Positions 9,362 to 17,905 of a stretch of 64,000 nucleotides of DNA are shown here, piece by piece. The translations under genes were made by a program, and so were the position numbers. Numbering within the stretch: position 1 is the stretch's first letter; each line of letters starts with the position of its first letter. The notes below the pieces were generated by a model. It was not told where the DNA came from. It saw nothing but the letters and a program-made list of their open reading frames with translations, and did no database searches. The stretch is from Galactobacter sp052108535 (GTDB lineage Bacteria; Actinomycetota; Actinomycetes; Actinomycetales; Micrococcaceae): assembly GCA_052108535.1 (NCBI GenBank), contig JBQDZM010000013.1, positions 1 through 64,000 on the forward strand, given 5' to 3'.

Positions 9362-10933
9362 TCAGTCCCAGACGAGTTCTACATGGTCTTGGGCGCCCTC
9401 GGCCGCCCCTGCGGCGCGCACGGCGTCAGGTCCTGCCGCTGCCAGGGAGAAGGCCTGGACGCACGCACCGGAGCGCAGCCCAACGAGGCGCACCTGTGCC
9501 ACGAGAGTACCGCGGGCGCAGGGAAGCACCCAGCGCAGGTCCGCAGGTGACGCGGCAGCGGTGACGCGAGACCGCAAGGGTGTGACCGGTCCGGTGAACG
9601 GGCCGAGCTGCTCCAGTAGCGCCCGCAGCCGCTCCGCGCGGATCTCCGCCGGGACGTTGCGCAGCACGTTCCGGGTGAACAGTTCCGTCAGCGCCTCCCA
9701 CCCCGCACCGTGGGACAGGTCGCCCGCTCGCAGCGCGGTGTCCACCCGCTGCGCGGCGTCCACCGTGGACGGCCACGGCCGGATAGTGCCCGACGGCGCG
9801 TCCACGGCTTCCAGCACGTGTGTCAGCAGTTGCCCGGCCACGGCCGAGCCGGAGAACTCGTCCGAGTTCCCGAAGGCGACCACACCGATCCCGGTGGTGG
9901 GGTGCCAGCGCATGTGGGAGGAGAACCCTGGGAGCCCGCCCGCGTGTTGCACCACTCGCCCAAAGCTGTGATCCAACTCCACGAGCAGGCCGTAGCCGTA
10001 GCCGGCCGCGTCCAGATCCCGGCCGCCCAACTGGTAGCCAGAGGCGGGCATGAGCGTGTGCCCGGTCTGCATCCGGCGCCGTGCCGCTGCAGGCAATACG
10101 GACTCGAAGTCCTGATCGCGGTGGGCGGCCTCGTCGAAGGCCGAACCCAGGAAGTGCATCCAGGTGGCGATGTCGTCCACGGTGGAGAACAGGGAACCGA
10201 TGCAGCCGAGCGCTCCGGTGCCAACGTAGGGTTCCACGACGAAACTCTCGCCGCCGTCGAATGTGCGCCAGCCCGTGGCCAGGTCCGCGGAATCGGCGTA
10301 GTCCTCCGCTTGGGCGTGGGTGCGGCTCAGCCCGAGCGGAGCCAGGATGCGTTCGGCGACAACCTCTTCCACCGGGCGCCCAGTCACCGACTCCACCGCG
10401 CGGCCCAGGATGGAAATACCCAGATTGGAGTACTCATACGAGGTCCCCGAGAGCGAAGTCAGGTTCAGGCCGGAATCCACCAGGTCCGTGGCCCAGTCGC
10501 GGGACTCACCCAGGTGCTCGTCCCCGAACGGGTTGTCCTCACCCAGACCGCCTTGGTTGGACAGCAGCTCACCCAGCGTGGCGTCGAAGCCTTCGGCGGT
10601 GGGGCCGGGCATCGCCGCTCCGGCCAACCCGGGCACATACCTGGAGGCGGGAGACCCCAGATCCAGGGCCCCCTCATGGACCAGCGACATCACGGTGGCC
10701 GCCAGGAACGACTTGGACATGGACGCGATCCGGAAAACCGTATCGCGGCGCGTGGCCGAACCGTCCCTGCGGGGTTCCCCGAGGGCCCGGAAGGAGACGA
10801 CCTGGTCTCGATAGGTCACGGCGGCCAGGCACGCGGGGGCGGTCCGTGTGGCCTCTGGGGTGAGCGCGACGTCGAATGCCGCCTCCGCGTGTCCCCGCAG
10901 GTCCGGATACTTCCGGCTAGGGGAGTCGGTCAT
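9362..10933 (-). CDS. Serine hydrolase, S12/beta-lactamase family
   Basis: Protein of 523 residues with the penicillin-binding-protein-like serine hydrolase fold. Seen: catalytic SxxK as S71-M-S-K74, the YxN motif as Y168-S-N170, and a GRVVQHAGGLPG segment in the place of the third (HxG/KTG) motif. The roughly 150 residues after the catalytic domain are a separate C-terminal region. There is no signal peptide, so it probably acts in the cytoplasm; relatives include D-aminopeptidases, D-Ala-D-Ala carboxypeptidases and esterases. Its start overlaps the stop of the amidotransferase gene by 4 nt (ATGA), so translation is coupled. Context of D-amino acid and dipeptide enzymes favours an aminopeptidase or amidase role on imported peptides, as inference. 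Confidence 0.86.
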   Translation of the reverse strand: MTDSPSRKYPDLRGHAEAAFDVALTPEATRTAPACLAAVTYRDQVVSFRALGEPRRDGSATRRDTVFRIASMSKSFLAATVMSLVHEGALDLGSPASRYVPGLAGAAMPGPTAEGFDATLGELLSNQGGLGEDNPFGDEHLGESRDWATDLVDSGLNLTSLSGTSYEYSNLGISILGRAVESVTGRPVEEVVAERILAPLGLSRTHAQAEDYADSADLATGWRTFDGGESFVVEPYVGTGALGCIGSLFSTVDDIATWMHFLGSAFDEAAHRDQDFESVLPAAARRRMQTGHTLMPASGYQLGGRDLDAAGYGYGLLVELDHSFGRVVQHAGGLPGFSSHMRWHPTTGIGVVAFGNSDEFSGSAVAGQLLTHVLEAVDAPSGTIRPWPSTVDAAQRVDTALRAGDLSHGAGWEALTELFTRNVLRNVPAEIRAERLRALLEQLGPFTGPVTPLRSRVTAAASPADLRWVLPCARGTLVAQVRLVGLRSGACVQAFSLAAAGPDAVRAAGAAEGAQDHVELVWD

Positions 10934-11691
10934 GCGGTGGCTCCGGAGGCGCTCGCCGGAGATGCCGTCTCTGGAACAGCGCCGTCGTGGAATGCCCGCA
11001 CCGATTGGGCAAAGGCGGTCACCATGGCTCGGGCCGCCGCGGTGTTGGCCGGGTCGGCCTGTTCAGCTGCCCGGATCAGTTCGGAGAGGTCCAGCCCGTC
11101 CTCACGCATGGCGGCATCATCCCAGTTCGCCATATTCTCCGCGGCCGCCTCGGGGTGGAACTGCAGCCCGCGGACGTTGGACCCCAGCCGGAAAGCCTGG
11201 TTATCGATCTCGGAGGAGGACGCCAACAGGACGGCATCGGGAGGCAGCTGCGTGATCATGTCCTCGTGGTTCTCGATCATCGGTGACCCCGCGCCCAAGG
11301 CCGAGATCACGGGGTCCGCCGCACCGTGGGACGTGGGGGTGATCTGCGTGGCTCCGCGTTCCACCGGGCCGGTCTTCGCCATGACCCGCCCTCCCGCGAC
11401 GTGGGCCAGGAGCTGTCCGCCCAAGCAGATACCTAACGTGGGCAGATCCAGGTCGATGGCCTGAGTGGCCAAGGCCCGTTCGGCGGGCAGCCACGGTGCC
11501 GCGGCGTCGTCGTTGGGCATGAGGCCGCCCCCGAGCATGATTAGGCCGGCCGCGTCACCCACCTCACCGGGGAGGCCATCGGCGCCGCGCAGCAGCCGCG
11601 TCTCGATGCCTTCCTCCTCCAACCACCCGGCCAGGCGGCGGGGACCCGACTGATCCGAGTTGATCACGATCATCACCGTGGGAGCGCTCAT
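10930..11691 (-). CDS. GMP synthase-like class I glutamine amidotransferase
   Basis: Stand-alone class I amidotransferase domain of 253 residues. The triad is visible: nucleophile C89 in LGICLGGQ, H179 and E181 in LQFHPEAA. There is no fused synthetase domain. Stand-alone members (COG0518-like) hydrolyse gamma-glutamyl compounds or serve as ammonia donors. I chose the ATG at 11689-11691 because it overlaps the stop of the upstream dipeptidase gene (ATGA) and the homologous region begins there; a longer frame adds 56 low-complexity residues. Its stop also overlaps the next gene, so three genes are translationally coupled. Within this locus a gamma-glutamyl or gamma-D-Glu substrate is conceivable but unproven. 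Confidence 0.85.
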   Translation of the reverse strand: MSAPTVMIVINSDQSGPRRLAGWLEEEGIETRLLRGADGLPGEVGDAAGLIMLGGGLMPNDDAAAPWLPAERALATQAIDLDLPTLGICLGGQLLAHVAGGRVMAKTGPVERGATQITPTSHGAADPVISALGAGSPMIENHEDMITQLPPDAVLLASSSEIDNQAFRLGSNVRGLQFHPEAAAENMANWDDAAMREDGLDLSELIRAAEQADPANTAAARAMVTAFAQSVRAFHDGAVPETASPASASGATA

Positions 11692-12785
11692 GCCTGCTCC
11701 TGTGACGTGCGAGCCTCCACGTCCACCGCTGGCACGATGGCGCAGGCGCCGGGCGGTGGCGCCGAACCCTGCATGAAAGCGGTATGGGCCGGATCGTTGG
11801 CCTCCAGCACGCGCAGCGCGTTCCCGTGCGCCACCGCCTCGAGATCCGAGGTGGACCAACCACGCTCACGCAGTTCGGCCAGGAGCCGCTGATAACCGGA
11901 TACATCGTCCAAACCTGCTGGCATCGAATCGGTGCCGTCATAGTCCGCTCCGAGCCCCACCACCTCGATGCCGCCCACTTCACGCAGGTGCTCCAGGTGA
12001 TCTGCCACGTCCGCAATGCCCACATGAGGGGCCTCGCCCTGCTCACCGCCCAACACCCAGTCCCGCCGGGCCTGGGAAACGAAAGAGGGCACAAAGGCGC
12101 ACATGACCACGCCGCCGTCGGCGACGATCCTGGACACCACGTCGTCGGGCACATTGCGCGGGTGATCGCACAAAGCCAGGGCCGCGGAGTGGGACACCAT
12201 GACCGGCAACGTGGAGACGTCCAACGCATCCCGCATGGTGGCGGGGGAGACGTGCGCCAGGTCCACGATCATGCCGATCCGGTTCATCTCCGCGACGACG
12301 TCGCGGCCAAAGTCCGTGAGACCGTCGTGGCGGGCACTGTCCGTGGCCGAATCGGCCCAGTCGGTGGTCAGCGACCAGGTCAGCGTCATGTAGCGGGCGC
12401 CGGCCCGCGCATAGCTGCGCAGCACACCGAGCGAACCACCGATCTGGTCACCGCCCTCGACCCCGATCAGGCTCGCGGTGCGCAGAGACGCCGAGATCCT
12501 GCGGACGTCGGCCGCCGTACGGGCACGCCCCAGCCGATCCGGATACGCCTCGATGAAGCGGTTCACCCAGTCGATCTGCTCCAACGTGGCGACGACCTGC
12601 TCGGCACCACGCAATTCCGGGTCGACCCAGACCGACCAGAACTGGCCGCGCACACCGCCCTCCGCCAGCCGCGGAAGATCGGTGTGCAGGGATGGCTGAT
12701 GGGTGTCCAGACCGTCCACCCGGTAGCCGCGCACTTCGCGGCTATGCCAGGCCAGGTCGTTGTGTCCGTCGAGGACGGGGATCAT
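11688..12785 (-). CDS. M19 family membrane-type dipeptidase homologue
   Basis: Zinc metallo-dipeptidase of 365 residues, amidohydrolase fold, related to renal dipeptidase. Metal-site motifs seen: DGHNDLAW at the N-terminus, the bridging glutamate in LIGVEGGDQ near residue 115, the histidines in VMVSHSAA and CDHPRNVPDD near 200, and the aspartate in GLGADYDGTD near 285. M19 enzymes prefer dipeptides with a C-terminal D-residue, fitting a role in splitting L,D-dipeptides released from cell-wall peptides. No signal peptide, so it is cytoplasmic, downstream of an importer. AGGAGAG lies just before the ATG. The stop overlaps the next start. Confidence 0.93.
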   Translation of the reverse strand: MIPVLDGHNDLAWHSREVRGYRVDGLDTHQPSLHTDLPRLAEGGVRGQFWSVWVDPELRGAEQVVATLEQIDWVNRFIEAYPDRLGRARTAADVRRISASLRTASLIGVEGGDQIGGSLGVLRSYARAGARYMTLTWSLTTDWADSATDSARHDGLTDFGRDVVAEMNRIGMIVDLAHVSPATMRDALDVSTLPVMVSHSAALALCDHPRNVPDDVVSRIVADGGVVMCAFVPSFVSQARRDWVLGGEQGEAPHVGIADVADHLEHLREVGGIEVVGLGADYDGTDSMPAGLDDVSGYQRLLAELRERGWSTSDLEAVAHGNALRVLEANDPAHTAFMQGSAPPPGACAIVPAVDVEARTSQEQA

Positions 12786-12839
12786 GTCTCTCCTACGGTG
12801 GTGAAGCGGCGGTGCTGAATTGGCGGTGCGGCCCGGGTG

Positions 12840-13709
12840 CTATTTGGTCCGGGCGTCCAGGCCCGCGTTGAGCTCGTTGGATAGCGCGTGGTCCACCGGG
12901 AAGTCCTTCCCGTCCAGCGTGCGGACGGGAGCCGCGCCCCGGGTCGAGGAACACAGCCACAGGGCGTCAGCGGAGTCCAGGTCGGACGGGTGCAGTTCAC
13001 GCACCTCGGTCTTCTCCCCGCGAGCTTCGAGGAGCTCGAACACGTCCCACATGGTGGTGCCGGGCAGGATGCCCAGCGTGGTGGGCGGGGTGACGTACAC
13101 GCCGTCGATGCGGGCGATCACGGTGGAACTGGGTCCCTCGAGCACGTAGTCGTCGGACGAGAGGTACAGAACGTCATCCGCTCCACGACGTGCCGCTTCA
13201 CGCAGCGAGGCCTTGTTGATGGCGTAGGCCAAGGACTTGGCGCCCTGCAGCAGCCACGGGGACGTCTCCGCAACATCATGTTTGTAGCCGCGGTCCAGGC
13301 TGACCACCGAGATGCCCTCGGCCCGGGGCGCCGCCGGGTCGTCGGCCTTGAAGGCCAACGCCCAGGCGGTGGGGACACCGGAACCCTCCACGCCGCGGGT
13401 CAACACCGTCTTGATCGCTGCCGCACCCTCCACGTCCGCCAGCGCGGCCGCAGCCACCTCAACCGCATGCAACCACTGGCCACGGTCGGGGACCTCGAGA
13501 TCCAACATGGCTGCGGAACGATCGAAGCGGTCCAGGTGTGCCACCACGGCCTGCGGCACGCCCTTCAGGACGGAGATGGTTTCAAAGATGCCGTCTCCGC
13601 GAGTGACCCCCAGATCATCGGCCCGCACCACGGCGGTGGTCGGGTCAAGGCGCACCGGCTCGGAGGCGGGGTCGGTGGTGTCCAACATGAACAGGTGCAA
13701 CGGCTGCAT
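12840..13709 (-). CDS. PLP-dependent fold-type IV enzyme (aminotransferase class IV / ADC lyase-like)
   Basis: Protein of 289 residues of the branched-chain/D-amino acid aminotransferase and 4-amino-4-deoxychorismate lyase fold. Seen: RADDLGVTRGDGIFET near residue 30 (the usual DxGxxxGxGxFET signature), probable PLP lysine K158 in QGAKSLAYAINKASLREAARRGADDVLYL, and the E191-G-P-S-S-T phosphate loop. Family members act on D-amino acids, branched-chain amino acids or aminodeoxychorismate, and sequence alone does not separate them well. Automatic annotation would likely say pabC. No pab genes lie nearby, while the neighbours handle D-amino acids and dipeptides, so a D-amino acid transaminase role is at least as plausible. 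Confidence 0.85.
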   Translation of the reverse strand: MQPLHLFMLDTTDPASEPVRLDPTTAVVRADDLGVTRGDGIFETISVLKGVPQAVVAHLDRFDRSAAMLDLEVPDRGQWLHAVEVAAAALADVEGAAAIKTVLTRGVEGSGVPTAWALAFKADDPAAPRAEGISVVSLDRGYKHDVAETSPWLLQGAKSLAYAINKASLREAARRGADDVLYLSSDDYVLEGPSSTVIARIDGVYVTPPTTLGILPGTTMWDVFELLEARGEKTEVRELHPSDLDSADALWLCSSTRGAAPVRTLDGKDFPVDHALSNELNAGLDARTK

Positions 13710-13767
13710 GGTTTTGATCAGCGCTTTCTTGGGCGAAGGGATGGGGCGGAACTGAGGGTGAGCGGGC

Positions 13768-14883
13768 TCAGGCGGTGACGTCCAAGGTCCGGCCCACGTT
13801 GGCCTGGATCAGATCCAGATCCACGTCGTGGCCCAGACCCGCCACGGTGGGGACGGTGACCACGCCGTCATCCGCGATCACCGGGGGGACGATCACATCG
13901 TGAGCGTAGTACTTGTCGGAGCCGGACACGTCGGAGGGCAGCGTGAAACCAGGCAGGGAGGACAGCGCCACGTTGGCCGCGCGGCCCACTCCGAACTCGT
14001 GCATGCCACCGCACCACACCGGGATCCCGTGCTCCTGCGCCAGGTCGTGTGCCGCGCGGGCGTTGCTCAACCCACCCATGCGAGAGACCTTGATGTTGAG
14101 CACTCGGCCAGCGTCGAGGCCGATCATGGTGCGCAGATCCGCGAGGTCCACGACCGACTCGTCCAGGCAGACCGGCGTCTCGATCTTGGACTGCAGGCGG
14201 GCGTGAGCCAAGAAGTCACGCGGGGCGTAGGGCTGCTCGATCATGGTCAGCCCGTAGCCGTCCAGCGCGGTGAACACGTCGAGAGATTCCTGCGTGCCCG
14301 GGTAGGCGCCGTTGGCGTCCACATGCACATCGAGGTCGGGGTGGGCGGCGCGGACCGCGCGCACGGGCTCCACATCCCACCCCGGTGCGATCTTCAGCTT
14401 CACCCGCGGGTAACCGTGGTCAAGCTGCAACTGCACCTGGGTCAGGAGCTCGTCGATGCTGGGTTCGATGCCTAAGGAGACACCGGCCACGACCGTGTCC
14501 CGGGTGCCACCCAGCGCCTTGGAGAGCGACTGGCCGGTGGCCTGCGCGTGCAGATCCCACCCCGCACCAGCGAAACCGGCCTTGGCGAACTCGTGTCCGC
14601 GAACCTTGGCCCAGGCCGATTCCAATTCCTCCGGGGTCTCCCACTGGGCGCCGAGCGCGCGGGGGACCAGGTACTTCTGCGCGACCAGCCACGCGGTGTC
14701 ATTGGTCTCCGAGCAGTAGAACGGGTCGGACGGGGAGGCGATCTCGCCCCAACCGGTGCGGCCGTCCGCGTCCGTGGCCTCCACCAGCAGGTGGGTCAGG
14801 CCGGACTTGCGGTGCGAGCTGGTCTGGAAGCTGTGGACCAGAGGCAGGGACACCTCGAAGAGCCTTAGGCGGGTGATCTGCAT
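13768..14883 (-). CDS. N-acylamino acid racemase / o-succinylbenzoate synthase family (enolase superfamily)
   Basis: Protein of 371 residues, strongly resembling the Amycolatopsis N-acylamino acid racemase. All catalytic positions are visible: the KxK pair K162/K164, metal ligands D189, E216 and D241, and the acid/base lysine K265 in NIKVSRMGG; the capping loop with FQTSSHRKSGLTHLLVE is also typical. The family contains MenC (menaquinone pathway) and N-succinyl/N-acylamino acid racemases that cannot be told apart by active site. No men genes are near; the partners GNAT and M20, known from D- to L-amino acid conversion operons, are. I therefore favour the racemase role. The ATG at 14881-14883 follows AAGGAGAC; a longer frame is rejected. 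Confidence 0.9.
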   Translation of the reverse strand: MQITRLRLFEVSLPLVHSFQTSSHRKSGLTHLLVEATDADGRTGWGEIASPSDPFYCSETNDTAWLVAQKYLVPRALGAQWETPEELESAWAKVRGHEFAKAGFAGAGWDLHAQATGQSLSKALGGTRDTVVAGVSLGIEPSIDELLTQVQLQLDHGYPRVKLKIAPGWDVEPVRAVRAAHPDLDVHVDANGAYPGTQESLDVFTALDGYGLTMIEQPYAPRDFLAHARLQSKIETPVCLDESVVDLADLRTMIGLDAGRVLNIKVSRMGGLSNARAAHDLAQEHGIPVWCGGMHEFGVGRAANVALSSLPGFTLPSDVSGSDKYYAHDVIVPPVIADDGVVTVPTVAGLGHDVDLDLIQANVGRTLDVTA

Positions 14884-14936
14884 GTTGTCTCCTTGAAGGA
14901 CGGGGATGAGTTCTATGCCATGCGGCGGTGCCCGCC

Positions 14937-15662
14937 TTAGGCGGGTGCGCTGAGCCCGGTCGGTTCGTCGGCGTCGGTCGGAACGCCGGAGTCGCTGGGG
15001 TCGGTCGGATCGCTCGGGTCGTAGAGATCCAGCGCCCGCGCCAGTTCGTCGCGGTCGGCCAGGCGGCGCCTGGCGCCCTTGGCTGACGACGAGGTGAGTG
15101 CGGAAAGCAGGTGGCACACGGCCGCCACAGCCGTGGGGGAGTCGGCGTAGGAGGCCGAGCCGGTGTGCACCGTGAGCAGCGCGTCCGCCGAGGCGGCCAA
15201 GGGGGCGTCGACACTGTCAGTGACCACCACCAACTGCCCACCGGCCTGCTTGAAGAGTTGCCCCAACCTGAGCGACTCGCGACGATAACGGCGCAGGGAG
15301 AAGACCACTAGCACATCGGAGGCCCTGACATCCGTGAGGACGGTCAGCCCGGAGAGCGCACGTCCGTCGACGAGGAACACATTGGACAGCGTCGCCGACA
15401 GGTCGGAGTTCAAAAGTCCCGCGTAGATCGCCGATTTACCCTCACCGGCGATGAACTTGCGGCGCGCTCCCACAATCAGTGCGGCCGCCTTGGCCGCCGC
15501 GCCCGTTCGCTGCAATTCCGAGAACGTGGTGGTCAGCGACTGCGACTCCGCAGCGATGATCTGAGCCTGCACGGTGGCCGCGGAGACGGAGGCCTTGAAG
15601 CGCTCGCCGAAGCGGTCGTTGGGAGAGGAGAGGGAGCGGTCGTGGTCGGCTGAACTGTTCAC
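14937..15662 (-). CDS. SIS-domain protein resembling RpiR/MurR regulators but lacking the helix-turn-helix
   Basis: Protein of 241 residues. A sugar isomerase (SIS) domain runs from about residue 55 (KAAALIVGARRKFIAGEGKSA) to 205, with the phosphosugar-binding-like loops GEGKSA and VFSLRRYRRES. RpiR/MurR regulators carry about 75 N-terminal residues with a helix-turn-helix; here only about 50 weakly structured residues precede SIS, so DNA binding is doubtful. The Asp/Pro-rich C-terminal tail (DLYDPSDPTDPSD) is low complexity. Its start overlaps the stop of the GNAT gene by 4 nt. It may be a ligand sensor or an isomerase/deacetylase-type helper, possibly for amino sugars from peptidoglycan; this is inference. 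Confidence 0.75.
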   Translation of the reverse strand: MNSSADHDRSLSSPNDRFGERFKASVSAATVQAQIIAAESQSLTTTFSELQRTGAAAKAAALIVGARRKFIAGEGKSAIYAGLLNSDLSATLSNVFLVDGRALSGLTVLTDVRASDVLVVFSLRRYRRESLRLGQLFKQAGGQLVVVTDSVDAPLAASADALLTVHTGSASYADSPTAVAAVCHLLSALTSSSAKGARRRLADRDELARALDLYDPSDPTDPSDSGVPTDADEPTGLSAPA

Positions 15663-16561
15663 GCGGACCCCTGCTGGTGTGATGGCACGGCTTGCGGTGA
15701 AGGCACAGTTGGCGGTGATGGCACGGCAAGGTACGCGGAGGTGCCAGGGAGGCTGCGCTGGCAGGCCACGAGGCGGTGCCGCGATTCCAAGAGCTCGGTT
15801 AGTGTGTCCCGCAACCGCTGCCTGGTTTCCGGGTAGGAGGCCGCATCGCGGCCTGCCACGGCGGAGTCCGGTAGGGCAATCCAGGTGGCGTCGCCGCCGT
15901 CGGGCAGGGAACCAGGACTGGTCACCGCGCGTCCCCAGGAAGCCTCATCGAGGTCAGGGGCGGGTAGGGCCCTAAGGCGTTCGTAGGGATCCGGGGCGCC
16001 CGAGAGATCCCATTCGACCAGAATCCGGTCGGTGCCGGGCCTGCCGTAGTAGTCGTGGATGTAGTGCAGGCCGTCGGCCCGGAGCGAGGAGAAGTTGAAG
16101 TGGGCGTTGCGGGCCAGGAGCGGGTCGAAGGTCCACCGCATGCTCTGGTGTCCCCAACTCTTGGCGACCTCCGCCTGCGCCGTTTTGATCCGGCGCCCCA
16201 AGCCTTGGCCTTGATAGGCGGGGTCCACCACGGCGGCCTGAGAATAGTGGAAGATGCGTCCGGTGGCGGAGGTCCCGGTGAAGCCGTAGGCGAAGGCCAC
16301 CAGCTGGGGGCCGTCGTAGACGCCCACCGCGGAGCCGCCGTTGCGGACCATGGCGCCGAGGAGGTTGGCGTTGAGACCCAGATGCCTGGCGTTGTAGCCA
16401 AAGACTCTGGAATAGAGCTCGTCAGCAGCGACGAATTGGTCAAAACTGGAGACGGGTTCCACACGCAGACCGTCGTCGGTCTGTGTCACATCCGAGGTTC
16501 CCTGTGCAGCACGAGCGTGGGCTGCTGCGTCGGAGGATCCGGCGAGGGCGCTAGAAGCCAT
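15659..16561 (-). CDS. GNAT-superfamily acyltransferase (COG3375-like)
   Basis: Protein of 300 residues, longer than simple GNAT enzymes. The acyl-CoA-binding motif A is visible as SQAAVVDPAYQGQGLGRRIKTAQ near residue 120, followed by WTFDPLLARNAHFNFSSL and HYIHDYYG, typical of the COG3375 group. Such proteins accompany N-succinylamino acid racemases in Bacillus and Geobacillus, where one was shown to succinylate D-amino acids (established). By analogy this enzyme would acylate a D-amino acid for the racemase at 13768-14883. I use the ATG at 16559-16561 with AGGAAA upstream rather than the first in-frame ATG near 16618. The variable 70-residue C-terminus ends in Pro/Ser repeats. Confidence 0.82.
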   Translation of the reverse strand: MASSALAGSSDAAAHARAAQGTSDVTQTDDGLRVEPVSSFDQFVAADELYSRVFGYNARHLGLNANLLGAMVRNGGSAVGVYDGPQLVAFAYGFTGTSATGRIFHYSQAAVVDPAYQGQGLGRRIKTAQAEVAKSWGHQSMRWTFDPLLARNAHFNFSSLRADGLHYIHDYYGRPGTDRILVEWDLSGAPDPYERLRALPAPDLDEASWGRAVTSPGSLPDGGDATWIALPDSAVAGRDAASYPETRQRLRDTLTELLESRHRLVACQRSLPGTSAYLAVPSPPTVPSPQAVPSHQQGSA

Positions 16562-16623
16562 CAAGATACGTTTCCTAAAACGATGGAGTGGGAGACGCGG
16601 AAGGTACATCTGACGCAATGATA

Positions 16624-16647
16624 GGCGGATCTTGAGTCCGCCTCAAG
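16624..16647. promoter_or_regulatory. Overlapping inverted repeats in the GNAT/M20 divergent promoter region
   Basis: CTTGAG-N5-CTCAAG (16631-16647) is a perfect dyad, and GGCGGA (16624-16629) pairs with TCCGCC (16637-16642), interlocking with it. The position between two divergent starts suits a shared operator. No regulator is identified; the neighbouring SIS protein lacks a visible DNA-binding domain. Confidence 0.45.
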
Positions 16648-16714
16648 CGTCAGATATGTTTCGTAAGAACAGCATCAATGTGAAGTATCGAAGCAAAGGA
16701 CGCAGGCGACGACC

Positions 16715-17905
16715 ATGACCAACGGGCAGCAACACGAGGTCAGTGAGCGGTCTGATCAAGCACAGTCCCTCGACCAGGGCATGTCCGCAGGGCTCGGGTG
16801 GAGTGTGCTACACCGCCTTCAGACGCTGGTGGAGTTGGAGACACCCTCCCGCGACGTCGAGGCATCGGAAGTCATCACGCGGCTCCTTGGCTCCTGGTGG
16901 GAGCAGATCGGCGCGCAGGTCGAGGTGGTCCCGACCCAGTTTGGTCACAATCTGTTGGTGAACGTTCCGGGCGTGGGGGACCCGGTGCTCCTCGTGGGTC
17001 ATTCAGACACGGTGTGGCCCGTGGGCGCGCTGACCGGGGACGTGCCATGGAGCATCGATGGCGACATCCTGCGCGGACCTGGCGCCTATGACATGAAGTC
17101 CGGGCTGGTCATCATGCTGGCCGTGGCGACTCGACTGCAGCAGCTCAGGGAAGAGGGTGGAGAGCATCGAGCCATTCGCGTTGTGGTGGTCTGCGACGAA
17201 GAGATCGGTTCCCCCAGCACCGCTGAGCTGATGCGGCGCGCGGCGGACGGCGTCAGCGCGGTCCTCGGCTTCGAGTCGCCGCACCCGGACGCCGCTCTCA
17301 AGGTGGGGCGTCGGGGGTCCACCCGGGTTCGTCTCGCCGTGACCGGCCGGGCCGCGCACGCCGCCCTGGACCCGGAGTCGGGGATCTCTGCCATCGACGA
17401 GCTCGTGGATCAGCTCGTGAGGGTGCGGGGCATCGTTGCCGACCCTGCGCTGCAGACCGAGGTGCTGTGCAATATCGGTACCGTGTCCGGCGGCGGGCGG
17501 GCCAACGTGGTCCCCGCCCATGCCGAGGCGGAGATCGGGCTGCGTTTCCTGGATACTCCCACCGAGACCGCCGTTCTGGACGGGTTGAAGGCCCTGACAC
17601 CCCTGCGGGACGGCGCCGAGCTGGAGGTCGAGATCCTCTCGTCGCGTCCGGCCTGGGCCCCCAGCGGAGCGGATGCGGCCCTGTTTGAGGACCTGCGCGC
17701 GGCCGCGGAGGCCGTGGGGCAGCAGCTGGAGGGGCGACCTGCCGCCGGGGCGGGCGACACCAACCTGCTGGGCTCCCTCGGATTCCCTACCGCAGACGGA
17801 TTGGGTCCTTCAGGGGGAGGGGCACATGCCGTGTCCGAGCACCTCAGCGTCACGTCCTTGGCCGAACGGATCGACCTGCTGGAGAGCTACTTGACCTTGC
17901 GCTGA
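16715..17905 (+). CDS. M20 family metallohydrolase (carboxypeptidase/N-acyl-amino acid hydrolase type)
   Basis: Di-zinc hydrolase of 396 residues with the ArgE/DapE/CPG2 fold. Seen: H96-x-D98 in VGHSDTVWP, bridging D126 in GAYDMKSG, catalytic E162-E163 in VCDEEIGS, and the late zinc histidine H371 in GGGAHAVSEH. The dimerisation lid (VGRRGSTRVRLAVTGRAAHAA) sits mid-protein. No signal peptide, so it is cytoplasmic. M20 members remove N-acyl groups from L-amino acids or split dipeptides. It is divergent from the GNAT/racemase run by 150 bp, which matches the third member of the D- to L-amino acid pathway: desuccinylase or deacylase acting only on the L-form. Substrate is inferred. Confidence 0.9.
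   Translation: MTNGQQHEVSERSDQAQSLDQGMSAGLGWSVLHRLQTLVELETPSRDVEASEVITRLLGSWWEQIGAQVEVVPTQFGHNLLVNVPGVGDPVLLVGHSDTVWPVGALTGDVPWSIDGDILRGPGAYDMKSGLVIMLAVATRLQQLREEGGEHRAIRVVVVCDEEIGSPSTAELMRRAADGVSAVLGFESPHPDAALKVGRRGSTRVRLAVTGRAAHAALDPESGISAIDELVDQLVRVRGIVADPALQTEVLCNIGTVSGGGRANVVPAHAEAEIGLRFLDTPTETAVLDGLKALTPLRDGAELEVEILSSRPAWAPSGADAALFEDLRAAAEAVGQQLEGRPAAGAGDTNLLGSLGFPTADGLGPSGGGAHAVSEHLSVTSLAERIDLLESYLTLR

Noticed and set aside
13768..14883. Calling the racemase menC of menaquinone synthesis
   Set aside because: The active site cannot exclude it, but no men genes are near while the N-acyl pathway partners are, so the symbol was not used.
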